Origin: Chenopodium formosanum
Lineage: Eukaryota > Streptophyta > Magnoliopsida > Caryophyllales > Amaranthaceae
DNA: 64,000 nucleotides
Assembly (NCBI GenBank): GCA_024500155.1
Contig: CM044871.1
Location: 77,112,402 to 77,176,401, forward strand
Direction of reading: 5' to 3'
In this document: positions 12,070 through 23,905 of the stretch, piece by piece
How the letters are laid out: each line of letters opens with the position of its first letter
How positions within the stretch are numbered: the stretch's first letter is position 1
Translations under genes and position numbers: made by a program
The notes under the pieces: model-generated
Told to the model about the DNA's origin: nothing
Database searches by the model: none
The model's input: only the letters and a program-made list of their open reading frames with translations

Positions 12070-12580
12070 CTCTTTGTTCAGAGACGTGTGGACATATCAT
12101 TAAAAGCTCTTTGTTCAGAGACGCGTGGACATATCATCAAAGCTCTTTGCTCCAGAGACGCGTGGGCATATTATTCAAGCTCTTTTGTTCAGAGACGCGT
12201 GAACATCTCCATCAAAGCTCTATTGTTCAGAGACGCGAGGGCATATCAAGCAAGCTCTTTTGTTAAGAGACGCGTGAACATTTCCATCAAGCTCTTTTGC
12301 TCCAGAGACGCGTGGGCATATCATTCAAAAGCTCTTTTGTTCGGAGACGCGTGGACATATCATCAAAGATCTCCTATTTTCAAGCTCTTTTGCTCAGAGA
12401 CGCGTGGGCATCCTATTATCAAGCTCTTTGTTCAGAGACGCGTGGACACATCATTTAGAAATTCATATTCACAAAAAAAGAAGCTCTTTTGCTCAGAGAC
12501 GCGTGGGCATCCCATTATCAAGCTCTTTGTTCAGAGGCGCGTGAACATATCCAAAAAAAGAAGCTCTTTGTTCAGAGATG
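12070..12580 (+). repeat. Tandem array in the 3' region of element B
   Basis: About 13 units of roughly 35-60 bp with the core AAGCTCTTTGTTCAGAGACG and then CGTGGACATATCAT. One unit-like remnant also ends the array of element A (5810-5840). Spacing is uneven and units are degenerate, so it is not a CRISPR. Short frames across it are artefacts. Confidence 0.88.
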
Positions 12581-13013
12581 AGTGAACATCGAAACAGCAA
12601 GGTGGCGTTCCCTAGATTGTGGAGAGTTGTCACAAACAACTGAGGATTGTTTCAAGAGAAGCAATCTTTGATAGTATTCACTTGGACATGGAATATTATC
12701 AAAGCGGAGGAGGATCGTTTCAGGCAAAGCAGTCTTCTATATTGGAAGCAGTTACAGGCGTAGCGGTTTTCAAGAGGGATGGAATTCTCTAGCTTGCAGG
12801 AGGTCATCAAAACAATCGGTTACTTTCAGAGACGTGTGCTTGACGGTGCAAGATACACGTTTCTTAACTCTTTTATCTGTTTAACTAACGCTAGTTTGCA
12901 GGTATCGGCGTTACAAGAGTGATTTAGGATTGCAGAACGTTCTGAATCATTCTCCGTCCCTATCGATACTTTGTCTTTCGTTTTTCGAAACTTGCGTTTC
13001 TCCAAACTCAGTC

Positions 13014-13023
13014 AAAGTGGGGG
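13014..13023 (+). other. Polypurine tract of element B
   Basis: AAAGTGGGGG, followed by CTTC and then the LTR start TGTAGACACC. Family 2 has the same tract at 62222. The 100-130 bp before it are also conserved between the families. Confidence 0.8.
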
Positions 13024-13027
13024 CTTC

Positions 13028-14984
13028 TGTAGACACCCATTTGTGTCTCCCCAAAACCAAACCCAGTGATGAGTACCTTTCACGTTGAATCATAATCGAA
13101 TGAAGCGAAAGTGTGGAAAGTTTACTGTTGCAGATAGTTTTAATTTCTTTTCTCGTCTCTTTGTTTTTGAAAACTTATTTTAAGAAAACAGTCAATCCAG
13201 TTTGTTTGGTCCATGATATGGGTCCAATAGTAGTGTAGTTGGATGGGGCTTAACAAGAGCTTTCCAACGATATATTATAAGCCCAATTCCGATGAATATT
13301 GAGGAAGTTATGGCCAATTTACTAAACTAGGCCCGGTTTGAGCCTTATATGCGGCCCAATGATCTAGGGGAGAGCCTAATATGATTTATCATTCCTAATG
13401 CAATTAGGAATGGTTTTAGTCTTCTAGATTCTTCTAGAAGGTTCTTTTCATTCCTAATTCAATTAGCATTGATAAATTGACTTTTGTTGACTTTTCAGAG
13501 TTTTAATTAAAATCAAAGAACATTTTTGAGGAAAAGATACGATTTTATCTTCCTCTACGGCAAAATTTATCTGATTTTAGAAAACGCGTCAAAAACAGGG
13601 TTAGCGCCTGAAGCCAGGCATTGGCGCCTGGCGCCAATAAGCTGGCGTTGGCGCCAGCTCTGTTTTCTGTGCGCCAATGCTCTGTTTTGTTAATTTTATC
13701 TTTTTGGCTGATTTCTTTATAAATAACGTATTAAAAACTCCGTTTTCATTCATCAACAACCAGTTTTCAATTATATTCACCTACAACTAGTTTTTCATTC
13801 ATCAATTCTTTCATTCTCTTTAATCATTCACCATCTCTTATTTTCTCTCTTTTTCTAAACTTGCTTTTTACATACAAAATTCCACATTCACAAGATCTAG
13901 AAACACCTAGCCATATTCGAAGTTGCCTTCGCCCTAGATGTGAAAGGTTTAATTTCTGAGGGTTTGGTCACAAATCTCTCTTACAATTATTTAATTTAAT
14001 TGTTGATTATTATTTTCCTTGAAGTTACTAACGTGTGTATTTTGTTATTAGAAAGAGGTACGAGGCATCAAAGTAAGTGCTTTAATGGTTTTTATTGATG
14101 TTATGATGTAGAAATCATGTTTGGATTGTTATTTTGATTCCTAGTATCATGTCTAGGGTAATTTTAATATTAATTATGATTTCTATGATGCCTTTTATGT
14201 TCTTCCTAATATTTATGATTGTTAGTATCATGGTAGGGTTAAAGATTTGATTTTTAATGTTTAGTGACATGCTAGGATTTGTTATTAATCCCGTTAGTAT
14301 CATGCCTAGGATCTTGCTATTTTTATTATGCTTTAAGATGATTATGAATATTATTATTGTTATTGTGATGATTATTATTATGATGATTATTATTTTTATT
14401 TTATTATTACTATTTTGATGATGATTATAACTTTATTGTCATGATTGTTATTATTATTATGTTGCTTGATATTTATTGTTATTGCTTGATCACGCCTTTT
14501 ATACATGTTTAAAGGGAATTTGTACTTGCAATCACGCTTAATAAGATAATTAATAATCTTGTTTTGGGTTAATGTGATTAAAATTCAAGTGATCGCCAAT
14601 AATAGATTTATTTGTGCATTAATATTCAACCAACATAGATAAACAGGTTTAGGGTTAACCCTATTGATTGCATGTTAGTCAGAAAGCGCACATGAATACG
14701 ATCAGAATAAATTAGAGGCCTATTATTAGGGCAAGTTCAATCTCTTTTAGGTTGGATTTGTACCTTCATCCCCGAACGATTATTTGGTTCCAGACCTTAT
14801 GGAATTGACGATCTCTTGGATCATTAAGGGGTGTAACCTTCACCCTGTGAATGGTTTACAAGTTCCTAAAACTTGTTGGCGACTCTTTTGCTCTATCTTC
14901 TTCCCTTTTGGACGCCACCGTACTTTAGTGTATGATCACAGTGGGGTTCAAGCTAGGGATTTAATGCTTTAAATATTCCCTACA
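13028..14984 (+). mobile_element. Full-length LTR (family 1), 1957 bp
   Basis: Starts TGTAGACACC and ends CCCTACA. It has a polypurine tract on its left and a primer site on its right, so it serves both as 3' LTR of element B and 5' LTR of element C. In order it holds the GGCGCC cluster (about 13600-13676), the TATA box and a transcribed-type AT-rich part. There is no open frame of note. Confidence 0.88.
13717..13726 (+). promoter_or_regulatory. LTR TATA box
   Basis: TTATAAATAA, about 40 bp downstream of the GGCGCC cluster, in the same place as the box in the other LTRs. Confidence 0.6.
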
Positions 14985-14989
14985 GTTTT

Positions 14990-15007
14990 TGGCGACTCCA
15001 CTGGGGA
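14990..15007 (+). other. Primer binding site, element C (tRNA-Arg)
   Basis: TGGCGACTCCACTGGGGA, five bases after the LTR end. Identical to the site at 121. Confidence 0.8.
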
Positions 15008-15362
15008 GGATTTCTATTTTAATTCCTGAATTTGTTTCGGCAATGATTTAGAATGAGTGGATGAGACTCGAAACGTTTTAAGTATTTCATGTGCGTAATT
15101 TTGATTAACATTATTGTCATATGCATAAAAAATATCTCATTGGAAAGACCATCCGTAATGAGTTAAAAACATAGGATTTTACACGTAGGAAATTTGAGAA
15201 ATATCTTTCACAACTAGGACCGAAATAACACCGCGCGAAACTGGAAAATTTTATCGAGCATAGAAAGCTGCTGAGGCATGTGGGAAGTAGCGCCAGGGGC
15301 CAGAGCATTGGCGCCAGAGTTTTAACCGTAGCGCCAGACGTTGGCGCCAGGCGCTACAGCTA

Positions 15363-15792
15363 AAAGCTGGCGCCAGTCTCTGTTTGCTGGCGCCAACTTC
15401 CCCCAATACCGAGCCACAAATATGCGTTCTAATTTCGACCGGTTTTTCGTATTGTTTGCTCGATCCTACTTCCTGATTGAATTTTTTGTTATATGAGCAT
15501 ATGGGCACCTACCTAGGCTGCCCTATGGATGTTGTTAGATGAAGCTTTGTTTTCTTTAATGAGGTAGTGAACAAGATTACCAAGCAAACTTTCTTTCTGT
15601 AAGTTCCTCAACCTCTCCTAAGTAATTGTTCTGATAAATGGTATTCTATTTTCTATGGCATATCACAAAAGCTGGCGCCAGTCTCTGTTTGCTGGCGCCA
15701 ACTTCCCCCAATACCGAGCCACAAATATGCGTTCTAATTTCGACCGGTTTTTCGTATAGTTTTCTCGATCCTACTTCCTGATTGAATTTTTT
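15363..15792 (+). repeat. Filler insertion: 125-bp duplication around a 173-bp LINE patch
   Basis: Leader sequence 15363-15487 is repeated at 15668-15792 with about two differences. Between the copies lie 7 bp (GTTATAT) and then 173 bp (15495-15667). By my reading those 173 bp are identical to 21275-21447, part of a LINE relic. The leader of element A has neither the patch nor the duplication at this site. This looks like a templated insertion made during repair of a break. Confidence 0.85.
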
Positions 15793-16964
15793 CTCACTTT
15801 TCTGAAACCCATATGTGTTCTACGTATGGACATAACCCTCTGGGAATTCATGCTCCATCTACCTGATTGAACGCTCTGTGCAACAAAGGGTACATCTGAG
15901 AATGTTGAATTCACCAAACCATGGAAGCGAGTTTTTCTAAAGCTCGCGGTGTCCCATCCACTCGCGCCAACCCTTCACGGTGAGGCTTCCGCGCGGTGCA
16001 TCCGGACAATTAACCATGGACCCTCTATTAACTAAACCATATCCCGAACTTTAGAGAACTAGAGCCATGGTTAGGTTGCAAACTCATTGCATCTTATTAT
16101 GCCTACTTGACTAATTGTGCATTATTTGTTGTGCTTATGATCTATGATTTCTTAACCGTTTGTTTGACTTATGTTGAGATTAAATAAATTAATGACTTAA
16201 AGAACTTTGCCTAATTAATTAATTAATTTGAGTCAATAGAGTCTAATATTTTAATCAGAATTGACCTAGTACGACTTTAGGCATACCCCTTTTTGATTAA
16301 TAACACCTAAAACAGTCCCAGATTAAAGCTTCACCATTGGCGCCAAAGTCTGGACTGTAGCGCCACCCTGTGGAGTGTGGCACCTGGCGACAGCTCTGTC
16401 GTCTGGAGCTAAGATACACAGTGCGACGCCAGTCCTGTCGGTTGGCCGACAGTTCGGATTATTGGTCGAGTCATCACCTAGAGTCTAATTAACCAGTTTG
16501 CTAATTAATTCGGTTAATTTTTGCTGACAATAACACCTTGTCCAGTCATTAATTGAGTCTAGTCACATAGTCTAGACACATGGTCATGACACGAGTCTTA
16601 ACATATCAGCTACACTCACTAGTCTTAGCACCCACTTCGAGTATATGTCACCATGACCATGTCTTAGGTTCATGCATGAGTCGGTCTTTTTCGTCATTTG
16701 AGTTAGGGGACATTCTATTCCTAATTCTTCATATCCCTCCATCTAAATCTTCTTTCACATTCTATTCCCATCTTTCTTCACTTCCTCCATCCATTGCATG
16801 TTGAATGAAGTTTGAGTCAAATAATTAACAATAGATATCCCCAAATTCCTTTTCCACAGTACTTGGTCGAGGAGAGAAGGGCGATTAATCAAGGACAACC
16901 TCTTTATTCAGGTCTCACTTTTTGATAAACCGATTCGTCAAAAGAGGAAGGCTAAAAAAAGATA

Positions 16965-17405
16965 ATGGCAACTCAAGAAGAAGTCAATGAGCTTAGGAAC
17001 CAATTGGTTACCGTGACTGAGACACTGAAGCTACTCACACTCAAGATCGATGATCCCGTGAAGCAATAACAAATGAACCTCATGTAAGAAAGTTTATGCA
17101 AGCTATCTAGTGACTATAAATTTCAGGGCATGAGTTCACAAGGGGTCTCGCTGGACAAGGAACTTCTTCCGCATAAGTTCAACGCCACTGACATCCCTAA
17201 ATTCAAGGCAACAGATAATCCTTACTTCCATCTAAGAGCTTTTGAAAATATAATGAGCATTAAGGGTATCGATAAGAAGGTTTTCCCCTCTCTGTTCCCA
17301 CTATCTCTTGAAACCGTTTGTCAACAATGGTTCTTTTCTCTCGAGAAAGAAAAAACTCTTCTTGGGAGTCGATAACAAACGCTTTCGTTGATAGATACAA
17401 GTGCA
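16965..17405 (+). pseudogene. gag: gag of element C, 5' part only
   Basis: ATG at 16965, collinear with the gag of element B. Stops at 17067 (TAA, from CAA) and at the ATG-TAA position also seen in element B. A one-base loss near 17355 shifts the frame. The sequence ends at the truncation, inside the capsid-like core, so no knuckle is present. Confidence 0.8.
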
Positions 17406-18333
17406 CGGAGGAGGTGGTGCGCAAGGAGGAGCAAAGAGAAAGAAATAAGAAAAGAATTTGAGAGAGAAATAAGAGAGAATTGTGAGAATTAGAGTGAGTG
17501 TTTGATCATGAATTGAAGGGGTATTTATATGCTAGAATGAGAATGAATTATGGTAGGAAAATGTATGAAGAATTATGGCAAGTAGGGTTTATGAATTACT
17601 TGGAGAAGTGAATGAAAGAAATATGGAAAGTTTCGATATTAAGGTGATTGTGTGTAATGAAATATGGAAGGTACGTATGTTTGTCGTGAAAAATAATATG
17701 AAAATTGGAATTACTTGGGGAGTAATTAAGAGGAATAAAAGGTAGGAAAATATGATGATCAAATATTAAGAAGATGGAAAAATAAAATTAAGGAAAATAA
17801 TAGATTTTTGGGAGATAATTAAAAATACAATTTACCAAAATAATTTTCCCCAAAATAATACAAGAGGGCCGAAAATCTTGAGCTTTCCATAGCTCAGATT
17901 TTCGAATTCCCTTAGTAGTATTTAGGATTTTTGCTCGGTTTAAGGAATAAATATAATTGTGTAAATAATATAGACTAATTAATTAATTAAATACCAATTA
18001 TTCACCAATAAATAACTAAAATATCCGAAATATATAAATAATCCGATTTTTCTAGCTAAATAAATGGGAGTTTTCGTCCATTCAATATAATTACTAAAAT
18101 ATAATTTTTCTTTAATTAAAATATCCGAAATATATAAATAATCCGATTTTTTAAAATAAGATAAATGCATAATAAATCTTATCTAAAATAATAATTATAT
18201 TTCAAAATACTTTTGGCGCCAAAATTCAAATATCATTTTGGCTCCAAATAATAAATTTACTAAAATACCCTTTTTATAAATTAATTCCTAATTAATTAAT
18301 TAGAAAATACGTATGAAAATACGGGGTATTACA
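17406..18333 (-). mobile_element. Inverted fragment of another LTR (gypsy/Tekay-like)
   Basis: Read on the minus strand it starts at 18333 with TGTAATACCCCG, a usual start for LTRs of the plant chromovirus type. It is AT-rich, then has a TATA box (ATATAAATACCCC, 17518-17530) followed by a C/T-rich stretch like a transcription start region. The far end is cut off at the junction with element C. It also has a perfect 14-bp palindrome, TTTTGGCGCCAAAA, at 18211-18224. The family assignment rests on the terminal bases only. Confidence 0.5.
17518..17530 (-). promoter_or_regulatory. TATA box in the inverted LTR
   Basis: ATATAAATACCCC on the minus strand, with a CT-rich stretch downstream. It supports reading 17406-18333 as the promoter-bearing part of an LTR. 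Confidence 0.5.
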
Positions 18334-20268
18334 TGATGGTTCATTTTTCCCCGAACGTGGGATGTAGATGGTTCGCTTATCTCCGAACGTGGGATGATGA
18401 TGGTTCGCTTATCCCCGAACGTGGGCTGTAAATGGTTTGCTTATCCCGAACGTGGGTTGTAGATGATTCGCTTATCCTCGAACATAGGCTTTAGATGGTC
18501 TGCTTTTCCCCGAATGTGGGCTGTACCTGAGACCTGCGCAATGGGATTTGTCAAAGGACTCGCATAAATTGTGATTGACTTGACCAACTGACTTGGCCAA
18601 GCTTGACTTGACATGACATGTGTATGCTTGTGATTGTGTGTGTATAGTTTGAAAGTGTGTGCAGACACAAGCAAATGAAAATGCAAAAATAAAAATTTCC
18701 ATCATTTTTTGTCGAGAGTTGAGGGTACCGACTTTCTGCAGAAAAAGAAAGAAGTGAAAAATAAAGTGAGAGTTTTTTAAATTTCCTCGATAAAGATTTG
18801 AAAAAGTTTTTGAACTTCCCCAAAAGAAGAGACATGAAAATAGGAAGAAGTTTTGAACTTCCTCGTTGAGCAAACCGAAATGAATCGCATGAATTTTCTT
18901 CTTGTCATATTGAATTGCTCGTCTTGAAAATAATGTATTCGTGATGATTTTTTGTAGGCCAGGAGGCTAAGGACAATTACATCATCTGACACAATCAACG
19001 AATGCACTTAGGCCGTGATGCTAAGCACGGTAGTTTGTTGACAATGTATGTTGCTTAGGTCAGTAAGCTAAGCATCATATGTAGTGTGTGAAAAACAAAT
19101 AAACCATCTTGAAAGTTCCTTAGGCCTGGAAGCTAAAAACGTATACAGTGGTGATTACTGAGTATTGCTTAGGTCAGGGAGCTTGCTAAGCGTCACATAG
19201 TGTATGAAGAACAATCTTGATGAACGTTGCTTAGGTGTGGAAGTTAAGCACGTATATAGATGAAGTGATTGTTGAGTATTGCATAATGAATGTTGCTTTG
19301 GTCAAGGAGCTAAGCACGATAATATGCTTTGTATAATCACATATCTTTGATATATAAATGCTGCTAAGCACATTATGAGATGCGTGAAACAATGAATATT
19401 GCTCAGGTTAGGAAGCTAAGCAAGTATACAATGTTTCTTTTAATGAATGTTATCTTAAAAGATGATGAAGCATGCGCAGTAGGGGAACACGTTCACGATA
19501 AAGGGTTCTTAAGGGAAGGATGATATGGCTATGTATGCGTGAAAGAAGTGTGTGAATGTGACACTAAGGCTGGCTGCAAAGATTATGGTGATGGAAAGAG
19601 ATGTGAGAAGAGTCGAGATGGTGACTCTTTAGGCTGGGTAGGATAAGTGATGTGGGTTTAAGCCCCTAAGTCTAGCTCTAGATGGATAGGGATAAGCATT
19701 GGATATTCTTTGACTCGATCATGCATATGAATGTGGCCGCACCTCGATGTGAAGTTGCCTACGTATCCGTTAGGAATTAATCCGAACGTAGCTCTAATTG
19801 GACTTTGTACAAGTTTATGTACACCTCAAAGAGGTCTTTTAAGGGTTTTAATGTGGTTAAGCTGATGGTTTAAATAAGAAAAAGGTAAAGGATCAAGACC
19901 CGAGAGAAGCCCCCCAAAGATATGCAATTGTGTACTTGAAATTTGAACTTGCAAGTTTTAGATTTCACTTTTTTTTTTTTTTTTTTTGCTTTGAATTTTT
20001 GTTCTTTTTTCATTTTTTCTTTTTCATTCTTTTGAACCAATGAGAGCAATCTTGGATCATGCGATCCGTCACTCACTTAGCATTCATGTTTCTCAGGCAC
20101 GGTACCAAGCACTCGATGAGAGACGCAATTTGAGACGTATTCATATCAAAGACATTGGAACACTTGCCCTTAGACATTGTTTTATTTTTATCATTCTTTT
20201 TTGAACTTGCTTTTGATTGTTACACAAATTGCACACCTTCCCATCCTAGGGTTAGGTGAATGTAGGTT
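18334..20268 (-). mobile_element. Inverted internal fragment of family 2 (non-coding 3' part)
   Basis: The reverse complement is collinear with about 59820-61670 of the family 2 element. It has the array word CCCACGTTCGGGGA (18340-18525, about six units), the Cys-free region of alternating CTTAGC and CCTAAGCA words, and both conserved blocks (about 19730-19830 and 20035-20170). The homology stops near 20268. There is no gene. Confidence 0.8.
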
Positions 20269-21239
20269 AAATTTTATGTTTGGAGATTCTCTCTCAAATA
20301 TTAAATCATTTGCAGAATAATGTTACGGCTATAAAAGGCATCAAAGTGTCTAGATCAGGGCCTGTAATATCACATCTCTTTTTCGCAAAAAATGCCCTTT
20401 TTCCTCAAGGCTGATATTGAAAACTTTAGTACGATCTCTCTCCACTCTATTGGTGCTCTTTTGTCTTTGTTCTGTCCTCTTTAACTTTCTTATTCGTTCT
20501 TGGTGTGGTAGTTTTTTTTGAAGGTTTTCAGTTCAAATTCAGCCATCTAGAGTTTTCATGGTCAAATTTGGCCTTATAAACCCAAATATGGGGCTTTGTG
20601 TGGTGGATAACTAAGGTATGTGTCTCCTTTTTTTTTTTCAAACTTTGAATCTTTAAATTTGTTTTGTCTTTTTTAATTTGGAATTTTTATGGTGATTGGT
20701 CAGAAAATTATGGTAGTGGTAGGTGGTTATGTTGGATTGCGGGTGGTTTTATTGGATTTTGGGAGGTTTTGTTGAAATTGAATTGGGTTTCAATTGTGGG
20801 GGTGGCGTAGTGGGTGGTGGTGGTGCGCAAGGGTAGTAAGTGGTGGATCTGGGTTGTGGCGTTGTAGGTGGTAATTCTGGGTTGTGGGGGTGACGAGGTG
20901 GTTGGTGTTGTGTGTGGTGGGGGTGGCAGATTTCAATAGCGGTGTGGGGGTGATGAGGTGGGTGGAGGCGAATCTGGGATGTTGAGGTGGTGGATCTAGG
21001 AATGTGGTGACGGTGCAATGATTTTTTTATTCTTAATATTTTTGGTTGGATTTTTCGGGCGGGAGAATGTTATCCGAAGCCCCAAAATTTGTTAGAAGAC
21101 TATTTATGACGAAAATCCCATTAATAAAGGTTGTTTTTCCGACAAATACGTTTTCGATAACCATTTTACGACAGAATTTCGTAAGCAGGGTGCTTCCGAC
21201 AGAAATTTTTCGTCGAAAGGCGCCTATTTCCTAGTAGTG
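20269..21239. mobile_element. Truncated non-autonomous CACTA-type transposon
   Basis: The right end is CTAGTAGTG (21231-21239), the complement of CACTACTAG, preceded by CGACAGAAATTTTTCGTCG-type subterminal words. The inside has a T-rich block, the phrase GAGTTTTCATGGTC (near 20550) and a G/T-rich GGTGGTGG tract. The element at 22055 has the same order of parts. No left end was found, so this copy is truncated. The open frames in the GT-rich tract are low-complexity artefacts. Confidence 0.6.
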
Positions 21240-22054
21240 AGATTCTCAAGAAGGCTCATGGAGTAAAGGATAAAGAGCATATGGGCACCTACCTAGGCTG
21301 CCCTATGGATGTTGTTAGATGAAGCTTTGTTTTCTTTAATGAGGTAGTGAACAAGATTACCAAGCAAACTTTCTTTCTGTAAGTTCCTCAACCTCTCCTA
21401 AGTAATTGTTCTGATAAATGGTATTCTATTTTCTATGGCATATCACATTCTAAGTGCTTACCTTCTTCCTCAATCAACTCTAAAACAAATGTCTTCTTTA
21501 ATCCTGAAATTCTAATGATCCACTTCCATGGATAGAAGACCAATCTACTAGAGGAAATATTTCCTCATGGAACAACATAAGCATGATGGGGGGATTGGGC
21601 TCCGAAATATTAAATGCCTTAACTATGCTCTTGTCTTTAAACAAGCATGGTGTATGTTTTCTAACTCTCAATTATAGGTAAGAGGTACTCAAGGTGTTCA
21701 AGGCTAAATACAACGATGACTGGTTCTAAAAAGGAAGAAAAGGTGAATACAAAGCCTCGATGTCATGGGGTGCACGAAGCATTTTCAAGAGCTAGTATCT
21801 GATCTACCTTATGAGGGGTGGACTAAGAAGAACGATTGCAGATGGAAAATCCACAAGCAATTAAGATGACTGGTGGGTTACAAAAAGCATCATCCAGTGT
21901 AGGGAAGTTCAGACCACCAACAATAATAATAAGCCAAAGTTCGTGCATGAGCTTCTAGATATGCAAGGAAGATGGAGAAAATATCAGATTTGGAAATGGT
22001 TCAGCACCCCTACAGCAAAAAAATCCTAGCTACCCCCCTTGGAAAAGCATGCAT
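21240..22054 (+). pseudogene. LINE reverse transcriptase relic, part 1
   Basis: Broken frames translate to words typical of plant L1-type reverse transcriptase: YLGCPMDV, FNEVVNKI, YHILSAYLLP, GGLG, RNIKCLNYALVFKQAW, and farther on GRWRKYQIWKWF. Frameshifts and stops are frequent. Part 2 resumes beyond the CACTA element. The 173-bp filler in the leader of element C equals 21275-21447. Confidence 0.65.
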
Positions 22055-23578
22055 CACTACTAGAAAAAGGGTCAATGCCGACGGAATGGTTCCGACGGAC
22101 ATGAAAATCCGTCGGAAAACACTTAATTTCCGACAGATTTTATTTCCGTAGGAAATTTCCGACGGATTTGGAATTTCCGTCGGAAATTTACGACGGAAAT
22201 TAAAATCCGTCAGAAATTAAGTGTTTTCTGACGGATTTTATTCCGTAGGAAACTTCCGACGGATTTTTCGGTCGGAAATTAAAGTTTCCGACGGAATAAT
22301 TTATGTTTCCGACGGAATTTTGGGTTTTTTTTTTAAATAAAAAAAAAACAAAATCAAAAAATCTGAAACCCTAATTTAAACCGCCCCTTTACCCTTAACC
22401 CTTCATTTCTCTCTCCTCCCTCATTCCCTGTTCTCCTTCTCTCACCTTCTCCGCCCCTTTTTTCTTCCTCCTTCTTCCTCCGCCCCTTCTTCTTCCTTCA
22501 TGTTCTTCCTCCTTCCTCCTCTTCTTCGCCCCTTTTTCTTCTCCCTTTCCCCTTTCTTTTTCCTTTGTTCTAATTAATTTTTTGGTTTTTCGCCCCCTTT
22601 TCTTCTCCCTAATTAATTTTTGGCAACAACAACCCAAAATTTACACTAATTCGTGAAGCCCTAATTAATTTTTTGAACAAAAGTAAGGTTTTTCATGTCA
22701 AATTCGACCATGAAAACTCTAGATCTAGAGTTTTCATGGTCGGATTTGACCTTTAAAACCCAAATTCGAGCCATTTTCGTGGATTTGTTGGTGAAATTCA
22801 AGGTTTGTACTTCTTTTTTCTATTTATTTTTGGTTGATTGGGGTGGCGGTAGTTTATTTTATTTTATTTTATTTTATTTTTTTACGGTTGTTGGGTGTTC
22901 GGTGTGGTTGTGGTGGCTTGGTGCCATGGTGGTTTGGTTTTTTGTCAGATCTGGGTCGGTTAGGAGGGTACGTGGGTCGGTTTTAGGGTGAGGTGGGTTG
23001 GGATTTTTTCGGGTTTCTGGGTGTTGTGTTGGGATTTTAATTTTTTTTTTTTGTTTAATTTTTGGGTTGTGACAGTTTGTTTTGGTGGTGGTGGCGGCAG
23101 TGGTGGTTTTAGGTGGGTGGTGAGGTGGTTTTCTTAGCTAGTTTGTGTGGATAGGGGTTTTGATGGTGTGGGTCGTGTAACGGGACAGGTTAGGGGTTGG
23201 TGGTGGGGAGTTATTTGGTGGTTGGTGGTGGTTGATACGTCGTGCCGTACTGGTGGCGCGGCGTTTTTTTTTTAATTTCTTAAAACCAGTTTCCGACGGA
23301 ATTTCCGTCGAAAATTTTCGACCGAATTGTAAATTCCGTCGGAAATTTCCGACGGATTTTCCTGGTGCTGAGAAACCTCTTTCGACGGAAAATTTCGTCG
23401 GAAATTCTGTCGGAAAAGTGTTTCCGACGGAATTTCCATCGGAAGAAGACAAATTTTCTACAACAGCTTTTCCGACAACCGGTTACGACGGAATTCCGTC
23501 GGAAACAGGTTTTCCGACGGATTTTGAGGTGGTTCCGACAGAAATTTTTCGTCAGAAATGACCCTTTTTCTAGTAGTG
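22055..23578. mobile_element. CACTA-type transposon, non-autonomous, 1524 bp
   Basis: The left terminus is CACTACTAGAAAAAGGGTCA and the right terminus is its exact reverse complement. A 3-bp target duplication, CAT, flanks it (22052-22054 and 23579-23581). Both ends carry many copies of TTCCGACGGA-type words in both orientations, as expected for the transposase-binding subterminal arrays of this superfamily. The centre has a polyC/T stretch and a GT-rich stretch; no transposase frame is visible. It sits inside the LINE relic. Confidence 0.92.
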
Positions 23579-23905
23579 CATTCCCCAAATGATAGTTGGG
23601 ATTGGAGATCGTCTAGCTCGGGAATTCACTTCATAAATTCAAGTTACCAATTTGCTCAATTAAGCAGAAATAAAATAGAGACCTCATTTTCCGATCCTTC
23701 AAGAAAAAATGGTCTTCAAAGACCTGGCCAAAACACAAAATTTTCATCTGGAAAATCATAAACAAAGCTTTACCCACTACAAATAATCTAATGAAAAGGA
23801 TATTATTGTTTGTAATGTTTACAGGTTATGTAAATCACAAGTCGAAACCCAGGAGCATGTTAGTAATCACAAGTCGAAACCCAGGAGCACATATTAAGCT
23901 AATGA
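23579..23905 (+). pseudogene. LINE relic, part 2 (RT-associated zinc-binding segment)
   Basis: Continues the relic from before the CACTA insertion. Recognisable words in shifting frames are WDWRSSSSGIHF, KIFIWKIINKALPT, NLMKRI and C-x2-C.....ETQEH, which match the zf-RVT segment at the C-terminus of plant LINE proteins. It is decayed beyond function. Confidence 0.6.

Larger units (their letters stand above)
7528..13027 (+). mobile_element. Internal region of element B (primer site deleted)
   Basis: Starts directly at leader sequence equal to 1405 onward of element A; the primer site and about 1.3 kb of leader are gone. It then has the gag frame (7884-9905), a non-coding part, a tandem array (12070-12580) and an intact polypurine tract next to a full LTR. 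Without a primer site, RNA from this copy could not start reverse transcription in the normal way. Confidence 0.8.
14985..17405 (+). mobile_element. Internal region of element C, truncated
   Basis: Leader with GGCGCC clusters at 15307-15394 and 16338-16440, then the first part of gag. It stops abruptly after GTGCA at 17405, where unrelated sequence begins. The leader also contains a 173-bp foreign patch inside a 125-bp duplication (separate entry). Confidence 0.82.

Noticed and set aside
12088..12585. 165-codon frame with repeated SETRGH and QRRV words
   Set aside because: Translation of the 12070-12580 array in a non-coding retrotransposon region; no start context or homologs in the other elements.
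22395..22637. Lys/Arg/Glu-rich minus-strand frame
   Set aside because: Low-complexity C/T-rich DNA inside the CACTA element.
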